Assembly (NCBI GenBank): GCA_021234155.1
Contig: JAJEKV010000008.1
Location: 15,243,294-15,307,293, forward strand
Length of the DNA stretch: 64,000 bases
Reading direction: 5' to 3'
Source of the DNA: Isoetes taiwanensis
Taxonomy: Eukaryota; Streptophyta; Lycopodiopsida; Isoetales; Isoetaceae
Shown in pieces: positions 10,665 through 22,799 of this stretch (positions are counted from its first letter, which is position 1; each line of letters starts with the position of its first letter). The translations under genes and the position numbers were made by a program. The notes beneath the pieces were generated by a model. The model searched no databases. It was not told where the DNA came from and was given only the letters and a program-made list of their open reading frames with translations.

Positions 10665-12536
10665 AGAACGGATCAAAATGCATTCTTGCCGGGATTCTTG
10701 AGCGGGCGATTGACACTTTGGGCGTAGGATGGAGAAGTGCTCGCTACACGAGCACGCAAGCCCTTCGCAAGATTCTACTATTGACCATATCTTCACTCCG
10801 CGAACACTCATAGAGGATAGCCTAATCGACCTTAACCAGATCGTTGTTGCTTTGTGGATTTCGCAAAGGCTTTTGACACGCGGCTCTCGGGATAAGTTGT
10901 GGGACAGATTGAGACAGCTAGGGACCCCTGCGACGACTTGCGAATGCTATATATAGACTATCTGAGGCTTGCTCCTTAAGTCGTCTCACACCGTCGGGGA
11001 GCCCAAGCAGCGTAGTAGCATTGGGGTGCGCCGGGGCTGCCCTTCTATCCCCGGACACGCTTGCTTGTACATTGACCAGCTAGAAGAATGGCTAGGCCGA
11101 GCACGAAGAGGGCGCCGGCCGATGCACCACATAATCCCAGAACTCATATATGCCGATGATGTTGGCTCTGCCAGATATATACCCTGCAGGACATGCAACG
11201 CCACCCTGATGCTTTGGACACTTTCGCCAATTCACCGACATGAGTTAACTTGGCCAAGACAAGGGTGCTGCTGGTCCCATCATCTCGGCACCCACGCCTT
11301 CCCTCATTCACTTACCAGGGGCGTGTAGTGGAGGTGGCTCGATCTTATAAGTATTTGGGCATTGAGTTTCTACTACCACACACCGAATGCATCCATCGTT
11401 TACGGTCACCGCAGTCGAAAGCCCCAGATGCAATGCAAAACAACAACACAAGGCAGTAGCCAGATGCATGGGGTCACCAGCACACTTGTTCGGAGCCTTG
11501 GTTGAACCGTCCTCCTCTATGGGGCGTATGGGGGGCTGATATCCCTCACCACTTGGAACGATCTAGAGCAGGTAAGTACAGAAAGCTTCTTGCCCGGGCA
11601 CCGGGGTGAAATCCACGGTCCCATATCGATCTTGCTCCAAGAGACAGCTTCCTTCCATTACAGAGGGCTGCGCCTGAACGTCACATTATTTACTTCCGAG
11701 CAGGTGGTGGCTATGGATGAAGCCCAAATACCCAACCTTGCTTTGGCAAAGGCGATGGGGCCCGCAGATGACTCAAAGCCCGGGCGGAAAGACAAGCAAG
11801 CCCAAAGGTTCTCGCTATGGAATGTGCGTGCACACGATGTGGACCAAAGGTCACCGAAGGAACGCTACCGCCTTGAAGCAAGACTTGATGCTTGCTTCAT
11901 GGCCAAGCTTTGGGATGCAGAGGCCCCCACATGTCAAGGTGGCAAATTATCGACAACGAGTGTTAATCCCATGCTCACGAGGGGCCCACACCACTACCTC
12001 GCGCACCCATCTACCCATGAAAAGCGCAGGTGATTGCTTCCATTCAAGCATTGTGCACACCCACCTCCGCATTGAGACAGGGAGATGGATGCTGAAGCCG
12101 CGTGAGGACGAGTCCGCCATCCTGCCAACAGGGGCCCCATTGAGGATGAAAGTCACGCCCTCCGTGCCTATCCGGCTGCACGAGCATATCCGCCTCTAGA
12201 TGTTTCTGCTAGTTGTGCCCCATCGTGCCTTGCATGAGCTAACAGAGCACGGCCTCCTGTAGGCTTGTTGGGATCAGACCCTGAGGTAATGGATACGCTT
12301 TACTCGCTTATGCCCCCGTCCACATTAAACCCCAACAGCATTGTGATTATGTATATAATCGTGCAAGATGTCAAATCCTTATTGCTACTAAGGTTTTTCC
12401 CGAAACCCTTCTGGCGGGGGTTTTAATCCCGGGTAGTAATACCGCCTGCTGCTCTCTCTCTCTTTGTACTTGGGTCCCATAGGCCAGTTGGTCTCCGTGG
12501 ACGATAAAATCATATTCTATTCTATTCTATTCTAGA
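10665..12536 (+). mobile_element. RTE-type LINE copy inside intron of recombinase relic
   Basis: This is a 5'-truncated RTE LINE. Scattered frames give FVDF-like and RDKLWDRLRQLGTP (10895-10930); GVRRGCPSIPGHACLYIDQLEEWL (11019-11090); ELIYADDV (11140-11163, catalytic, intact); RSYKYLGIEF (11341-11370); and a C-terminal HLRIETGRW near 12062-12090. At least four frameshifts and several stops break it. The 3' region 12220-12535 ends GGTCTCCGTGGACGATAAAA plus (TTCTA)n. It sits in the intron between exons 12754-12580 and 10651-10326, in antisense orientation to that gene, and leaves both splice sites intact. TSD not resolved: AAGAAC occurs on both sides (10662-10668, 12550-12555) but the offset is ambiguous. 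Confidence 0.8.
12381..12440 (+). other. conserved 3' RNA hairpin of RTE LINE (copy 2)
   Basis: ATTGCTAC (12381-12388) pairs with GTAGTAAT (12433-12440), with one G-T wobble. Relative to copy 1 (8504-8570), two base pairs differ on both sides (G-C to A-T and T-A to C-G), so pairing is kept while sequence changes. The inner AAGGTTT / AAACCCTT hairpin is also kept. Confidence 0.6.
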
Positions 12537-13579
12537 TTATGAATAAAAAAAGAACAAAATAATTAAAATAAACACTTACCAGAATCAACAAGATTTTGTA
12601 GAACATGGAATGAACCAAAATTCTGCTTCAAATCATAGTCACCCAATTCAAATTTGTACACGTCTTCAAACATTCTACGCGAACCATCGGCATTAAAAGG
12701 CTGTCCCACGATTAACATTGCAGCTTTAGCCTTGAGATCGGTCATTTTATCATACTTATAATACAGAATTAGAAACTAAAAATAGAGCCAGAACTTATAA
12801 ACAACACAAATTAGATAAAGCAAACTAGATTAAGAAAATAGAAACATTAGAAACTAACTAAGAAACTTACCTTTTATATGATTCGAGATTTCTATGACCA
12901 GTAATTGTCATCCCTACGTTAATAGGAACATTGGCCAACTTTTCTGAACATATCCTGCAATCTGAAACAAGAGACAACACATTAGCAAAAAAACAACAAA
13001 AGAAAGATAATATACAAAGTTATACTCACGTTTCAATCGGGTACAGTCCACCTTTGATCTTACAAACTTGCAACATAAATCTTTCAAGCATCCTAGCAAA
13101 ATCACGCAGATCTAACTCTTCAATTTTTTTTGTCAAATGGTAAACCTTGTTTGATCCTCCATGCATCAAATCTAGTTCTGGCCCATTCGACCTTATTAAA
13201 TTTTTCTACCAGCAACATTAACTTCTCTCATAAGATCCTCATCAAGCTCCAAGAATGCCACTGATTTTCTTGAACTGGTCTGCACAACATTCTCAGGCAC
13301 ATTCTCCTTACCAGAATCACATGCAAAGAGAGCAGGCATCTTTTCAATGTCATCAATATACTCCTTCATTTCATCTTCCCCAAACGCTTTAGAAAGCAGA
13401 GCCTCAAAATTGTCTTCATGATCTTCGTCATCTTGATCCAAAAATGCATCCACATGTCCCATTTCCGGTCCCATTTCCTGGGTGATGTTTAACAGAAAGG
13501 GAGATTGCTGAGAAACACCATCCTCTTGAGCTTGAGACCTCAGATTCCAGCTATAGCAGATCGGTATTCCAAAATGCAT

Positions 13580-15480
13580 TGCGCATTAGCATACCAAAAA
13601 AACTTCGAAAAAGATAAGGCCAAAGGATAAAAGGCAAGAAACAGCAACTAAATGTCGAGCCATTACAACCTTTTTCAAGAGAAAGGAGCTTCAAGAACCT
13701 GAAAAAAGACCAGAAAGAATATTAGACGCCTAAAATCAAAAGGAAACAGAACAAAAAACAAAGAAACAAAAGATATCTACCTAAACAGCACAAATATATC
13801 GTCCAAAAGCAAGAAATCCAAACGGCACCTTCAGATCGACCAAATACATCAGCATTTTTAGAAAACTATGCTGCCTATAGAAGAAAAATAGTCAAAAGCA
13901 AAAAACTAAGACGTAGTTCTCGCATTGTAACTTTTTTAAGCCGTCACAACTGCCTTCAAGCATGAACGCCGACCCGCGCCTTCAAGGTGACCACAAAAGA
14001 AAAGATCGCCTTCAAGCAATCGCCATAGCCGGATGTGGCTGGAGGCGGGAAAAAAAAGAAACATAATAAAATGCGTCCTTAAACATTTTATACCGTGGAC
14101 GTGGTCAGCCGACGTGCGTAATGCCGCCTAAGAAAAACTTTCCTAGAGGGACAAAGACCCCTTTGGGCCATTTTCTGGGCCTCCACGCGAGATGTTAAGG
14201 TGGCCTGGTCCAAAGGGCCTTTCCCTTATTCAAACTCCATTACATCCACCCATGACACACGCCATTACTAATGCCCTAAGATTTCCGCACACGCTCCTAG
14301 TGTAACGCTAAAAACGCTTTGGTGCAATTGTAGTTTTAATGTTGGGTGGGTAGCCCTAGCTCCCTTTTCACCTCTTCGTTTTGTCCTATCACATTTTGGC
14401 CTAAGATGTGATGCACAAAGGTCAACTTATGATTGGGGTCATGACTCCCAAGACATGGCGCATTAGGGCATCATCCATCCTAATACGTATACTGCGTATA
14501 CATGGCACTAGTGCCTAGGGTTTGGATCAACACATGCATCCTGGATCATACAAAAAATCTTCTGGAGGCACAAAGCTCTTCCAGGAGCATTCAAATAGGT
14601 CTCTTGACCACACATCACTTGATCTGTCACACACATTGATATGCTCTTATCATAATCGTAACACGTGCATATGTGTATGCATCTCCTAGAATGGTTGGTC
14701 TTCAAAAAGCTTTTTCAGGCTTGTAGGTACTTGTAGGTGATGCGAAAGGGCATCATCTTCTCCCTCCTCAAAACCAAAATAACTTTGGAAGGCTACCCCT
14801 TCATTACATCAACCCAAATGTGGCGTTGTTTTGTGCTATTAGTTGTAATATAGGTCAATGCTTTTTGATATACGGTCGTAGGTGCTTGTAGGTGCTATGA
14901 AATCATTACATCAACCCAAATGGTTTTTTTGTGCTATTAGGCATGAAACTTTTTGGTAGATTTTTATGCATATTTCTATAAGGGCAATACAAATTTTGGA
15001 TTGGGAACTTGAAATATATGAATATTTAAGGTAACAATAGGAAAATTTCCAATGGGGTTTTAAAGTTTCCCCGACACTGAGAATACTGACGTATGGATAA
15101 CTACCCAATAGACACCCGCTTTGCCATATAAGACATGGGCATGGACCCTAGTGATTAAATAATGGCTTACAAAAAATAAAATAAATAAATAATGGTGTAC
15201 TTTCTTAAGATATAAATATTTACCATTATAATGGGTAAATAATTTAATGTTGCCTAGATGCAGCCGAGTTGGTATTAAATACCGGGAGAAGGATCAGTTG
15301 GGAACTGAAGTGGGAAGGTGACAATTTTTTAATATCCCTCCCTCCCTCCTCCATCAAGCATACAACATTCTAAGATGTGTAGATAAGAAGGCATCAAATA
15401 ATCTATGGGGCCTTTGATGTGAGACTTCCTAAGAACACACAACTCAAAAAATCACGTACAGGTTGCACAGGGAAAATATT
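13580..15480. other. upstream region of recombinase relic; otherwise no gene
   Basis: 13580-14050 is purine-rich on the plus strand and could hold the first exon and promoter of the minus-strand recombinase relic, but no start could be chosen. From 14050 to 15480 I find no convincing gene. TAGGTACTTGTAGGTG at 14725 is echoed at 14880 (TAGGTGCTTGTAGGTG), a minor local duplication. Confidence 0.4.
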
Positions 15481-15499
15481 CCTTTTAAGAAACTTTCTT

Positions 15500-15960
15500 G
15501 AGAAACCTTGTGGAGAGGATGCTTGATGAACAATCACATGGTGTAAATGCATTTGGGAAAACTAATATATATTCATGCTTGATGAATGATCACGTGTTGT
15601 AAATGCACGGCCCCACATTCAGCAAAACAAAATATTTCTTGAAAGACCTCATGCCGTATGCAATTTTGTGTAAGGATTCAAGGGTGGTGGAGTCTAGTGC
15701 TTTTGAAATTTAATTATAGATGTCCTCTATATGGTGTATATAATTCTACCACATCTGTCTTATATTCAGAAAAGTCTATCATATCTGTCTTATCTTCATG
15801 TCTGTAATAGTGTCCAGAAAATGCTACTACAGATGTGTTGTCATGCTTGTAATGGTCTATGAAATTCTACCATATCTCTCTTGATGTTTGGAATAGGTCA
15901 TGTCATCAGGTGTGTTGTCATGTTTATGATGGTTTATGAATTTCTACCATATCTGTTGAA
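15500..15960 (+). repeat. dispersed repeat, copy 1 (partner at 45920-46380)
   Basis: The same words in the same order occur in both intervals: GAGGATGCTTGA, GTGTAAATGCA, GGCCCCAC, GTAATAGTGTC and GGTCTATGAAATTCTACCA. Long indels separate them. It is diverged and noncoding, with no terminal structure that I can see. The family is unknown. Confidence 0.5.
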
Positions 15961-16020
15961 AAGGTCATCATACGCAAGCCCATGTGTGGTTACTTGCAAG
16001 GGCAGATGAGAACAAGAGGA

Positions 16021-16099
16021 AGATCCAATGGAAGAGTCCAACAGAGGGAAAGCCCAAGAAAGATCCAATGAAAAAGTCCAACAGAGGGAAGCCCAAGAA
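16021..16099 (+). repeat. 40-bp tandem duplication
   Basis: Unit 1 (16021-16060) and unit 2 (16061-16099) differ by three or four bases and share AGTCCAACAGAGGGAA. A diverged echo of the adjoining sequence (GAGGACATCCCGACAT) recurs at 17095-17112, so the wider block is itself repeated. Confidence 0.8.
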
Positions 16100-17199
16100 T
16101 GCCACACGTCTGCAAACCCTCAACATCAATAATTAGCTTTGCGAGGACATCCCGACATGTTGGTCCACAAAACTCAAACCGATAAAGCATATTTTCATTT
16201 GTCTGGCGTACCATTTTTCATGTTCTTCATGTATCGAAACCGCCATTTCTATAGGTTGGTCTGCTCTGCACTCCTAACCAGCTCATCATGCTCATATGCG
16301 ATTTGTAACTGTAACTGATTGACATTATCAGTATATGCAATAAAATTTTGTTTGCTCAAACCTTCAATCTTTACATATAAATGGAATTCCTGACACGAGT
16401 AAAGTCATATACCAGGAACCTTATGTACTAGACTTATCATGCTTAGTTGCATCACCAATGATTTAGGGAAGAACAAAATGAAACAAAAAGGAAGGGAAAC
16501 GAGAGAAGTCCCTTTAAACATGCTCTTTCAATCTGGAATAGCACACAGAACTTAACTTTTACATTCTTTATCATTGTAGCTTATCATTATGATGAAAATT
16601 CAGATAGGGGAAATAGAAAATAACAAATAAAAATCAAGATAAAAATCATGAGGTCACGTAGATGAACAGGAGGAAAGGGACAACAAAAAAACAGGTACAT
16701 TAGCAATTGCACTGCATAGCAAACTTCAAAGCTGTACCTTCTTGCTTGTAGATCACGCCTTAATAACAGTATTTGACGTAGAGGAGCTTCTCATTCTAAG
16801 CTTGCAGGCAATTTTCTAGAGATACATGCAACTATTACGGTCAAACAAATACAAAAAACTCATCAAATTTTGGTCTTATGCAATTGTCTGAACTGTATAG
16901 ATCTACAGGGATCTAAGCAAGGAATGAAAAAAAAAAAGGAAAAAAAAAAACAAGTTCTGGTTACCTCCTCTAATACGCGATTGCTCCAGACAAAAAAGAA
17001 TGGAAGGTAAGCTCCAAGGTGCGCGTCGGAACAAAAGGAAAGGTCCAAAAGAGTGCCTCCTTAACACAAACCCTAACGACAATATTGTCTTTGCTGGGAC
17101 AACCCGACATTTGACAAGACCGTTGATTTTTACAAAATATATGCTCCAGCTAGGGTGGATGTAAGAAATCAAGTTTAATATAATTTACAAATGTACAAC

Positions 17200-17500
17200 A
17201 TTTAGTTCCTCGTGCAACACACCTTTATAAAACCTTTACACCTTAGCTTTGTAAATCCTTCAAGATCAATCTAAAAGTACTATCTATCTAATGCCTATTG
17301 CGTGTCTCATACGCAGACCTGTTGCATTTAGCTCCTAGCCCAACAACTGTATAAAACCTTTACGCCAAATTCTTCAAGACCAATATTTTATCCGCTCTAT
17401 TGCGTGTCCCATACACACTTGTTACATTCAGTTCCTCGTGCAGGACCTTGATGCCATGCTTCTTGTAGCTGGTCTAATAGGGATTTTTGTGTGTTCCACA
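17200..17500 (+). repeat. imperfect ~110-125-bp tandem repeat, three units
   Basis: Units start near 17202, 17327 and 17427, sharing TTTAGTTCCTCGTGCA, AAAACCTTTACACC, TTCAAGACCAAT and ATTGCGTGTCCCATACGCA. Noncoding. Similarity is clear but degraded. Confidence 0.55.
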
Positions 17501-17853
17501 CGCACCCAATAATCTCTCAGCAATTTCATATTCTTCACAAAATTTTGTACATCTTGACTTCTATACCATTGCTTTGTTATTCAATTAAAGTTGGTAGATG
17601 TTACAATATCTAATATCTACCAACCCAAGTATATTTCTCTTCTACAAGTAAAGGACAATAAATAATCAGATCATAGCCTAGATTGATGGAGCACAATGTT
17701 TGACAATCCAACTCCAACATGCAAACCACAAACTTAACAATATGACCATCCAATATGTAGCACAATACCAGTGGGTTCCAGGGGATTTGATTTGATTGAA
17801 TTTATGATTATACCTGAAACCATACACCATACCTCTAAAACAATTGCATGGGT

Positions 17854-18819
17854 CTCCACCTTAGAGGATTGGTATTGGCATGGCCAACTAGCTCCTTGGG
17901 AGTTTTTTCAGGCCCGCTTTCGGCTTAAGAGCAGTGATCGAGCTATCTGGCAGCAAGTGGCCTCCTGTATTCCACTGCATATTCATGTTCTCCTCCAGGG
18001 AAGGGTGGTCTTTCAGATTTGGAAGGTTCATTCGGGGGTCGATGAGTCATGTTTTGTTCGTTCTTACTACCGGACGTTGGTTATTCATGATACTTTACCT
18101 CCTTCTGACAAGTGGGCACTGAAGCTTCAGGGTTCCTGTTGGCGCTCCGTCTGGACATGGACTTGGAACTCTCTCCCCCCACCAAAGGTTAGGGTTCTCT
18201 TGTAGCAAGTGGTGCACCGTTGCATTAGGGTAAATGTTCTTGTGCATAGATTTAAGCCAACTGTGAGTTTTCTTTGCCCTTGTTGTGGCTCTCATCGAGA
18301 GTCCATTGAACATTGTCTAGTCTTGTGCCAACATTTGCAAGCTGCATGGGATTGGGTCAGAGCATTGTTCCGGATTAGGATGTGTAGCCAGAAGATACTT
18401 CTTCATGTGTTTTCAGCTTCATGGTCCTCTCCTAGGAAGCAGGCTTTCCATTTGTGTAAGGCGTGGTTGGTTTGGTTGATTTGGAAACGACGTCATTTAT
18501 GGATTTCTCAAGGGATTCATCAACCTTCAGCCTCTCTAGTTCCACGACTCAGACATAAGCTATTCCAGAGTTTTCTTGTGTTTACTGGCCCATAGGAGAC
18601 AAAGTTTTGCATCTAGCGAGATATTTTGCACATTGTAAATGCGAATGGGGAGTTTGTACAGTGATTACTAGAGGTGATTGGAAGTTTACGCACTAGTTTT
18701 TTAGTATGGAGTGCTGAGGTGTCTTTGTCCCTTCGGGGCACTCTTTTTCCTCACTATTCGTCTTGTATCATTGCCATTCTTTTAATATAAGTGTCTCAGT
18801 TCTTAAAAAAAAAAAAAAA
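17854..18819 (+). mobile_element. 5'-truncated L1-type LINE with zf-RVT, 12-bp TSD
   Basis: Bounded by AATTGCATGGGT at 17842-17853 and 18820-18831, with a 16-base poly(A) at the 3' end. The coding remnant starts in the C-terminal half of ORF2: TLEDWYWHGQLAPWEFFQAR, then RAIWQQVAS, then SLPPPKVRVLL followed by a stop at 18202. In the next frame comes the zinc-ribbon-like zf-RVT domain (LCPCCGSHRESIEHCLVLC, 18268-18330) and a C-terminal tail ending at 18596. About 200 bp of 3' UTR ends in CATTCTTTTAATATAAGTGTCTCAGTTCTT. It belongs to the same family as the copies at 2699-2805 and 20639-31480. With no RT or endonuclease it cannot move itself. Confidence 0.92.
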
Positions 18820-18831
18820 AATTGCATGGGT

Positions 18832-20622
18832 TGTGTTAAAAAAATAAAGAAAAAAAAGATTCAATAGAAACAAGGTGGTGCGCACGAGGGGTTGCTCTCT
18901 GGTGGCACGAGGGGTCACTCCATGGGTTGTTTGTTTTGTATTGTAGAACTTAGTAGAAATGAGCCTTGTGCACCCCATCTATCAAGATGTATACGAGGTG
19001 AAAATGTTAATTTGATATATCTTGCTTGGTTTTTTTATTGCCAGATTCAGATTCTGCGTGCATGTGGTATCTCCTATGAAGCGTAGTCAAATCAGTGGTT
19101 AATTATTTGGTGAACTCCCTAGGCCAGATATGTGATATTCAGCCTATTAGGTTGGATATGGAGTGTATATATCTATTCATACGTTGGTTGGGTATTGGTT
19201 TAGGTTGGCAACTTAAACATCTTACTATGGGCCCTTTCATGCCACGTAACAATGGCACTTTTATGTAGTATAGTAGTTGTGAATTATTGGAGGTGCTTAT
19301 ACTGGTGGGGATAGTTCTCTTAGCGATAACCAAAAGTGAGTATTCATTTGATGTGGCCGAACTCTTCTGTTATTCGAACCGTTTTGTTCCCCATAGCTTT
19401 AAGTTGTCGGACATGCATTAAGGTCTATGGCATTGCAATTTCAGTATCCAATAGCACGAACACGTGTAGCTCTAACAATATTGCAATAACAAATTTAAAG
19501 TGGTATGCAATCAAACACATCTACCACCACCAAAGCTGCACTAAAAAGTATAGTGAGAAAAAAAGTAGTACTCAAGAGGGCTCATTGCAAGGATATATTA
19601 GTATGTTAATAGCTCAAAAGATATATTCCAACTAGACAAAGGGGCTATAGTAGTCATAGTCAATCCATAGTTTTTGGATTCCCTTTCTAATTAATCGATT
19701 TCAACCCGCCTTATAAAGGAAGAAGCATAACAGCTGAATCGATCTTTAAATAGCTTCGGGTAAAAAAAAAGAAAAAAAGGGCTTACCAAATTAAAATCCT
19801 GAAGCATTTCTTGCATGGCAGTGAATTTTCACAACTATAATCCGCCCTTTCATTTCTAGAATCAGTAGTTGGGGCCACAAGGTAAGAAAGAAGGCTGATT
19901 TTCTTCGTAAACCTTTGACATATTCAATTCGATGACAGTCTTTGTCATCGGCGGCCATAGACTAGAGCCGTTACATGCTTGCTTGACAATGGATCCGTTC
20001 TGGAGGCAGGCCTTGACGTGTTTTCCAACTGCACTTGTTTGGCAACTGTAAGACCAAGACTAAGGAAGAATGACTATAATATTAGCTTCCAAATGGCCAA
20101 AACCAGCATCGGGTCACCTTGAAGCCTTGAAACGTAGCAGCTTGCTGCACATTCTACCATAGGGGCTGTGAGAATCGAGCGAAAGCAGATGTCCAGAATA
20201 GACTCTGCGAGAAGAAATGGCAGAGTGGTGAAGAATAGAATAGAATAGAATGGAAACGAAGGAATTGGCAGATGTTGGTAGAAAGGGGTGCCACCGGGAA
20301 AAGGCATCCATAGTTCTAAAAGCACATATAATTTTAATTTTACTCTTATTGGTCTAAACTAAAATCAATTGATCACATTTTCCAGTTCCATAAAACCATC
20401 AATAAATATTTGGAATATTTAGATACTGTGTCGGCCAGGCTTATAGAGTGCAAAGATGATTTTATAAGACAATTCAACGACCGCTTTCATTTCTTGTGGA
20501 GTTTATATCATGTGCATAACAATGCTGAAGATCGTATTGATTTCTTGCTTTGGAGGTCAAAGAGCCTCTCCACAATGTTTGCTATTCATATACGCACGCC
20601 AATAGTCATATATATGGCGCTG
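18832..20622. other. no recognised gene
   Basis: A mix of AT-rich noncoding sequence. 20232-20252 holds (AGAAT)n like the RTE tails. Its flanks TGGCAGAGTGGT (20218-20229) and TGGCAGATGTTGGT (20266-20279) are only partly alike, so a tail-only insertion is possible but unproven. Open frames of 60-100 codons show no recognisable domain. Confidence 0.4.
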
Positions 20623-20638
20623 AATTAAATCGGTGTTT

Positions 20639-21520
20639 GAGCTCTCCAGAGAGGATTTAGCGGAGGCATGTATGTGCATGGCCAAGGATAAATGTCCTGG
20701 GCTAGATGGTATCCCTGTGGAGTTCTTTCAGACTTATTGGGAGTGGGCTGCAGGTGAGTCTGTGTACCAGGTGTATCTTGAGTTGTTGCAGTCTTCTCAA
20801 ATGTGGAGTTCTTTCGGACTTATTGGGGAGGGCCTGCGGGTGAGTCCAGGTACCGTGTGTATCTTGAGTTGTTGCAGTCTTCTCAAATGGATAAGATCTT
20901 GAATACCGCATGCATTTCCTTGATTCCTAAGGTTAAGCAGCCTTCTACTATTAATGATTGGAGGCCTATATCCTTGTTGTCCTCTCAGGTACAAGATTAT
21001 TGCAAAAGCCCCGCAGAGAAGTTGAAGCCGGTGTTGACTTCTTCCATTAGTAAGGTGCGGTGGGTTTGTTCCTGGGAGGAACATTTTGACTAATGTTGCC
21101 GCGAACTTATGAGGGCCTTTATTGGGCCAGGAGAACAAGTCAAGGCATTGCCTATCTTAAGCTTGACTTTGCCAAAGCCTACGATAGTGTCCGTTGGGAG
21201 TTCTTGTCTCGCCATGATGTTAGCGCTGGGTCAGGGTCCACACTTTACGAGAGATGCATCATGAAGCCGCATAGGTCAAAGACGGGCTACGGTGGTGTGC
21301 GGGGTGAACCCTCCGCCTTTTTCTCCTTAGGGCGAGGGGTGCCCTTTGGTGCCCCTTTTTTTTGTTTATGATTGTGGCGAGGCAGCACGCCTCGCTTGTT
21401 TTTTTGCGGCAGCGGAGGAGGGGGTGGTGGATGGGCTTCGGATGCGGGATGGTAGTCACAAAATTATTAACCGATTAAATGATGACACTTTCCTCTTCTT
21501 GGTGGCGTAAGAGAGAATTT
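20639..21520 (+). pseudogene. L1-type ORF2, RT first part
   Basis: Motifs in order: SREDLAEACMCMAKDKCPGL and DGIPVEFFQTYW (pre-RT region), then NDWRPISLLSSQ (20955-20990), LKLDFAKAYDSVRWEFL (21160-21210, carrying the first catalytic Asp), RGVPFGAPFF (21337-21366) and a decayed catalytic box reading RLNDDTFLFL (21472-21502), where Tyr-Ala of the usual YADD are lost. Several frameshifts. An 86-bp tandem duplication (20717-20802 and 20803-20888) repeats part of the pre-RT region. It ends at the LTR element insertion. Confidence 0.85.
20717..20888 (+). repeat. 86-bp tandem duplication within LINE ORF2
   Basis: Two adjacent units begin GTGGAGTTCTTTC and end GTTGCAGTCTTCTCAAAT. They differ at around ten positions. 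86 is not a multiple of three, so the duplication shifts the frame. The divergence shows it is not recent. Confidence 0.9.
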
Positions 21521-21966
21521 TGTTGATTTTGGGGTTCTGACATCACCTTTTGCAGCAAAGCAGCCCATGACTACCGGATGCCACAAGGTTGCCACAAATG
21601 CTCATGAATCAACAAAAAAGGTGGGAAGAAACTCCAAGAACAAGAACAAAGCAAAGAATGAACAAAACAGAATCATATTGATGCTCCAAAAGGAGGTGCT
21701 CCAAACGTGAGCGTAAAACCTAAACAATAAGAGGAAATGCTCTCTAAATAGTAGAGCAAAACCCTAACCCTAACTGACATCTCACCTTCCACGATCTAGG
21801 GCTAAATCTGGGCCATAGATTGTGGGGTCCAATATGACAAATACATGTGGCCTATGCCACCTACCACATATGTGGGCTAAATCTGGGCCCTAGATCAAGT
21901 GGTCTAATGTGATAAATACATGTGGCCTATGCCACTCATACATATGTTTAGCCCAAAGGGCTAACA
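21521..21966 (-). repeat. 3' LTR of the non-autonomous element
   Basis: On the minus strand this is the downstream LTR. It has TGTTG...TAACA ends and is preceded by the polypurine tract at 21967-21979. It differs from its partner mostly by single-base indels in the first 60 bases and near 21698-21745. Confidence 0.9.
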
Positions 21967-22283
21967 CTCCCCCCACACCAAACTATGTAGAACCTTTATA
22001 ACAACAAAGTTAAACATTTACAAATGAAGAGGGGAAATAATGAGAATGTCAAAGTCTTGATCCAAAATGCCAATGTCGATGAAGTACAAAAATCGTAAGA
22101 GGTTGAGAAGGTCGCCACCACTTCTCTTGAGCTTGCCACAAGCCCTTTAAAGCCATAGAAGTCAAATCTAAGGTTGAGAAGGTCACCACCACTTCTCATA
22201 GAGCGTGCCACTTAGCTCCAATATATGCGCCCAATCAAAGTGTCTTGGAATGAGTTGAACAAAAATGAGGAAACAAAAATTGT

Positions 22284-22530
22284 TGAAGGGGCGGAAGGCC
22301 ATAAGTCATCTTCACACCAGTTTTGAACTTGAAAAGTTGAAACAAGGAGTTGAACTTGAAAGAGTTGAAACATAAGTGATTGAAGGAGCGGAAGGCCCTG
22401 AGTCATCTTCACGCTATTTGTTGAACTTGAAAGAGTTTGAGCAGATAGTTGAACTTGAAGAAGTTGAAATTGAAGGGGCGGAAGGCCATAAGTCATCTTC
22501 ACGCCATTGGTTGAACTTGAAAGAGGCTCA
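22284..22530 (-). repeat. ~90-98-bp direct repeats inside LTR element
   Basis: Three units begin near 22284, 22382 and 22471, sharing GAAGGGGCGGAAGGCC, AAGTCATCTTCACGCC and TTGAACTTGAAAGAG. The minus-strand open frame 22212-22538 spans them and is itself repetitive (SSSTNGVKMT and SSSTNSVKMT), so any protein would be a short repeat protein. Coding status is unproven. Confidence 0.7.
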
Positions 22531-22799
22531 ACCGCCATGTATTATGGACGTCCGAGATGGATTGAAAAATGTGTCTCTCAAACGCCCTGCATTTGGGTCG
22601 ATGAGATAAGCTTGATGGTTGACCTAAGATTGCTGAAAAAGGCCTACACATGCCATAGGGCTGTGTGAGGTTTGTTGGTACAAGGGTGCAAAGAAGATCT
22701 CCAAGAATGCGGCAAAAGTTGAGGCGTCCCCCAAAATGTGCCAAAAATATGCTCCAAAGACTTCTTGCATGAAAAGAGGATTGAAAGTTGTGCTCAAAG

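Larger units (their letters stand above)
10326..13579 (-). pseudogene. Crypton/DUF3504-type tyrosine recombinase relic, multi-exon
   Basis: Minus-strand exons with GT-AG borders. Exon 13579-13030 has an acidic N-terminus (DQDDEDHEDNFEALL), then WARTRFDAWRIKQGLPFDK and IEELDLRDFARMLERFMLQV, like the helical core-binding domain of DUF3504/Crypton recombinases. Exon 12961-12871 opens in phase (TLQDMFRKVG), then shifts frame to NVPINVGMTITGHRNLESYKR, resembling the family's C-terminal box with its G-H and the nucleophile Tyr. Exon 12754-12580 begins YDKMTDLKAKAAMLIVGQPF and joins exon 10651-10326 in frame (stop at 10326). Damage: a frameshift near 13205; an eight-A run (13124-13131) where seven would keep frame; loss of the central catalytic region with the first Arg near 12935; a one-base mismatch at the 12871/12754 junction; and an in-frame TGA at 10545-10547. 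An RTE LINE fills the last intron. Family assignment is from motif memory; the exon structure is seen directly. Confidence 0.6.

Noticed and set aside
10662-12555. AAGAAC as the TSD of the intronic RTE LINE
   Set aside because: The right-hand copy lies about 15-20 bases beyond the tail, and the word is too short and AT-rich to be convincing.
20232-20252. A second tail-only LINE insertion
   Set aside because: The (AGAAT)n tract is similar, but the flanking sequences are only loosely alike, so no target duplication can be claimed.
21760-21776. AACCCTAACCCTAA as an interstitial telomere
   Set aside because: Only two units, present identically in both LTRs of the element (also at 25707). It is part of the LTR, not a telomere remnant.
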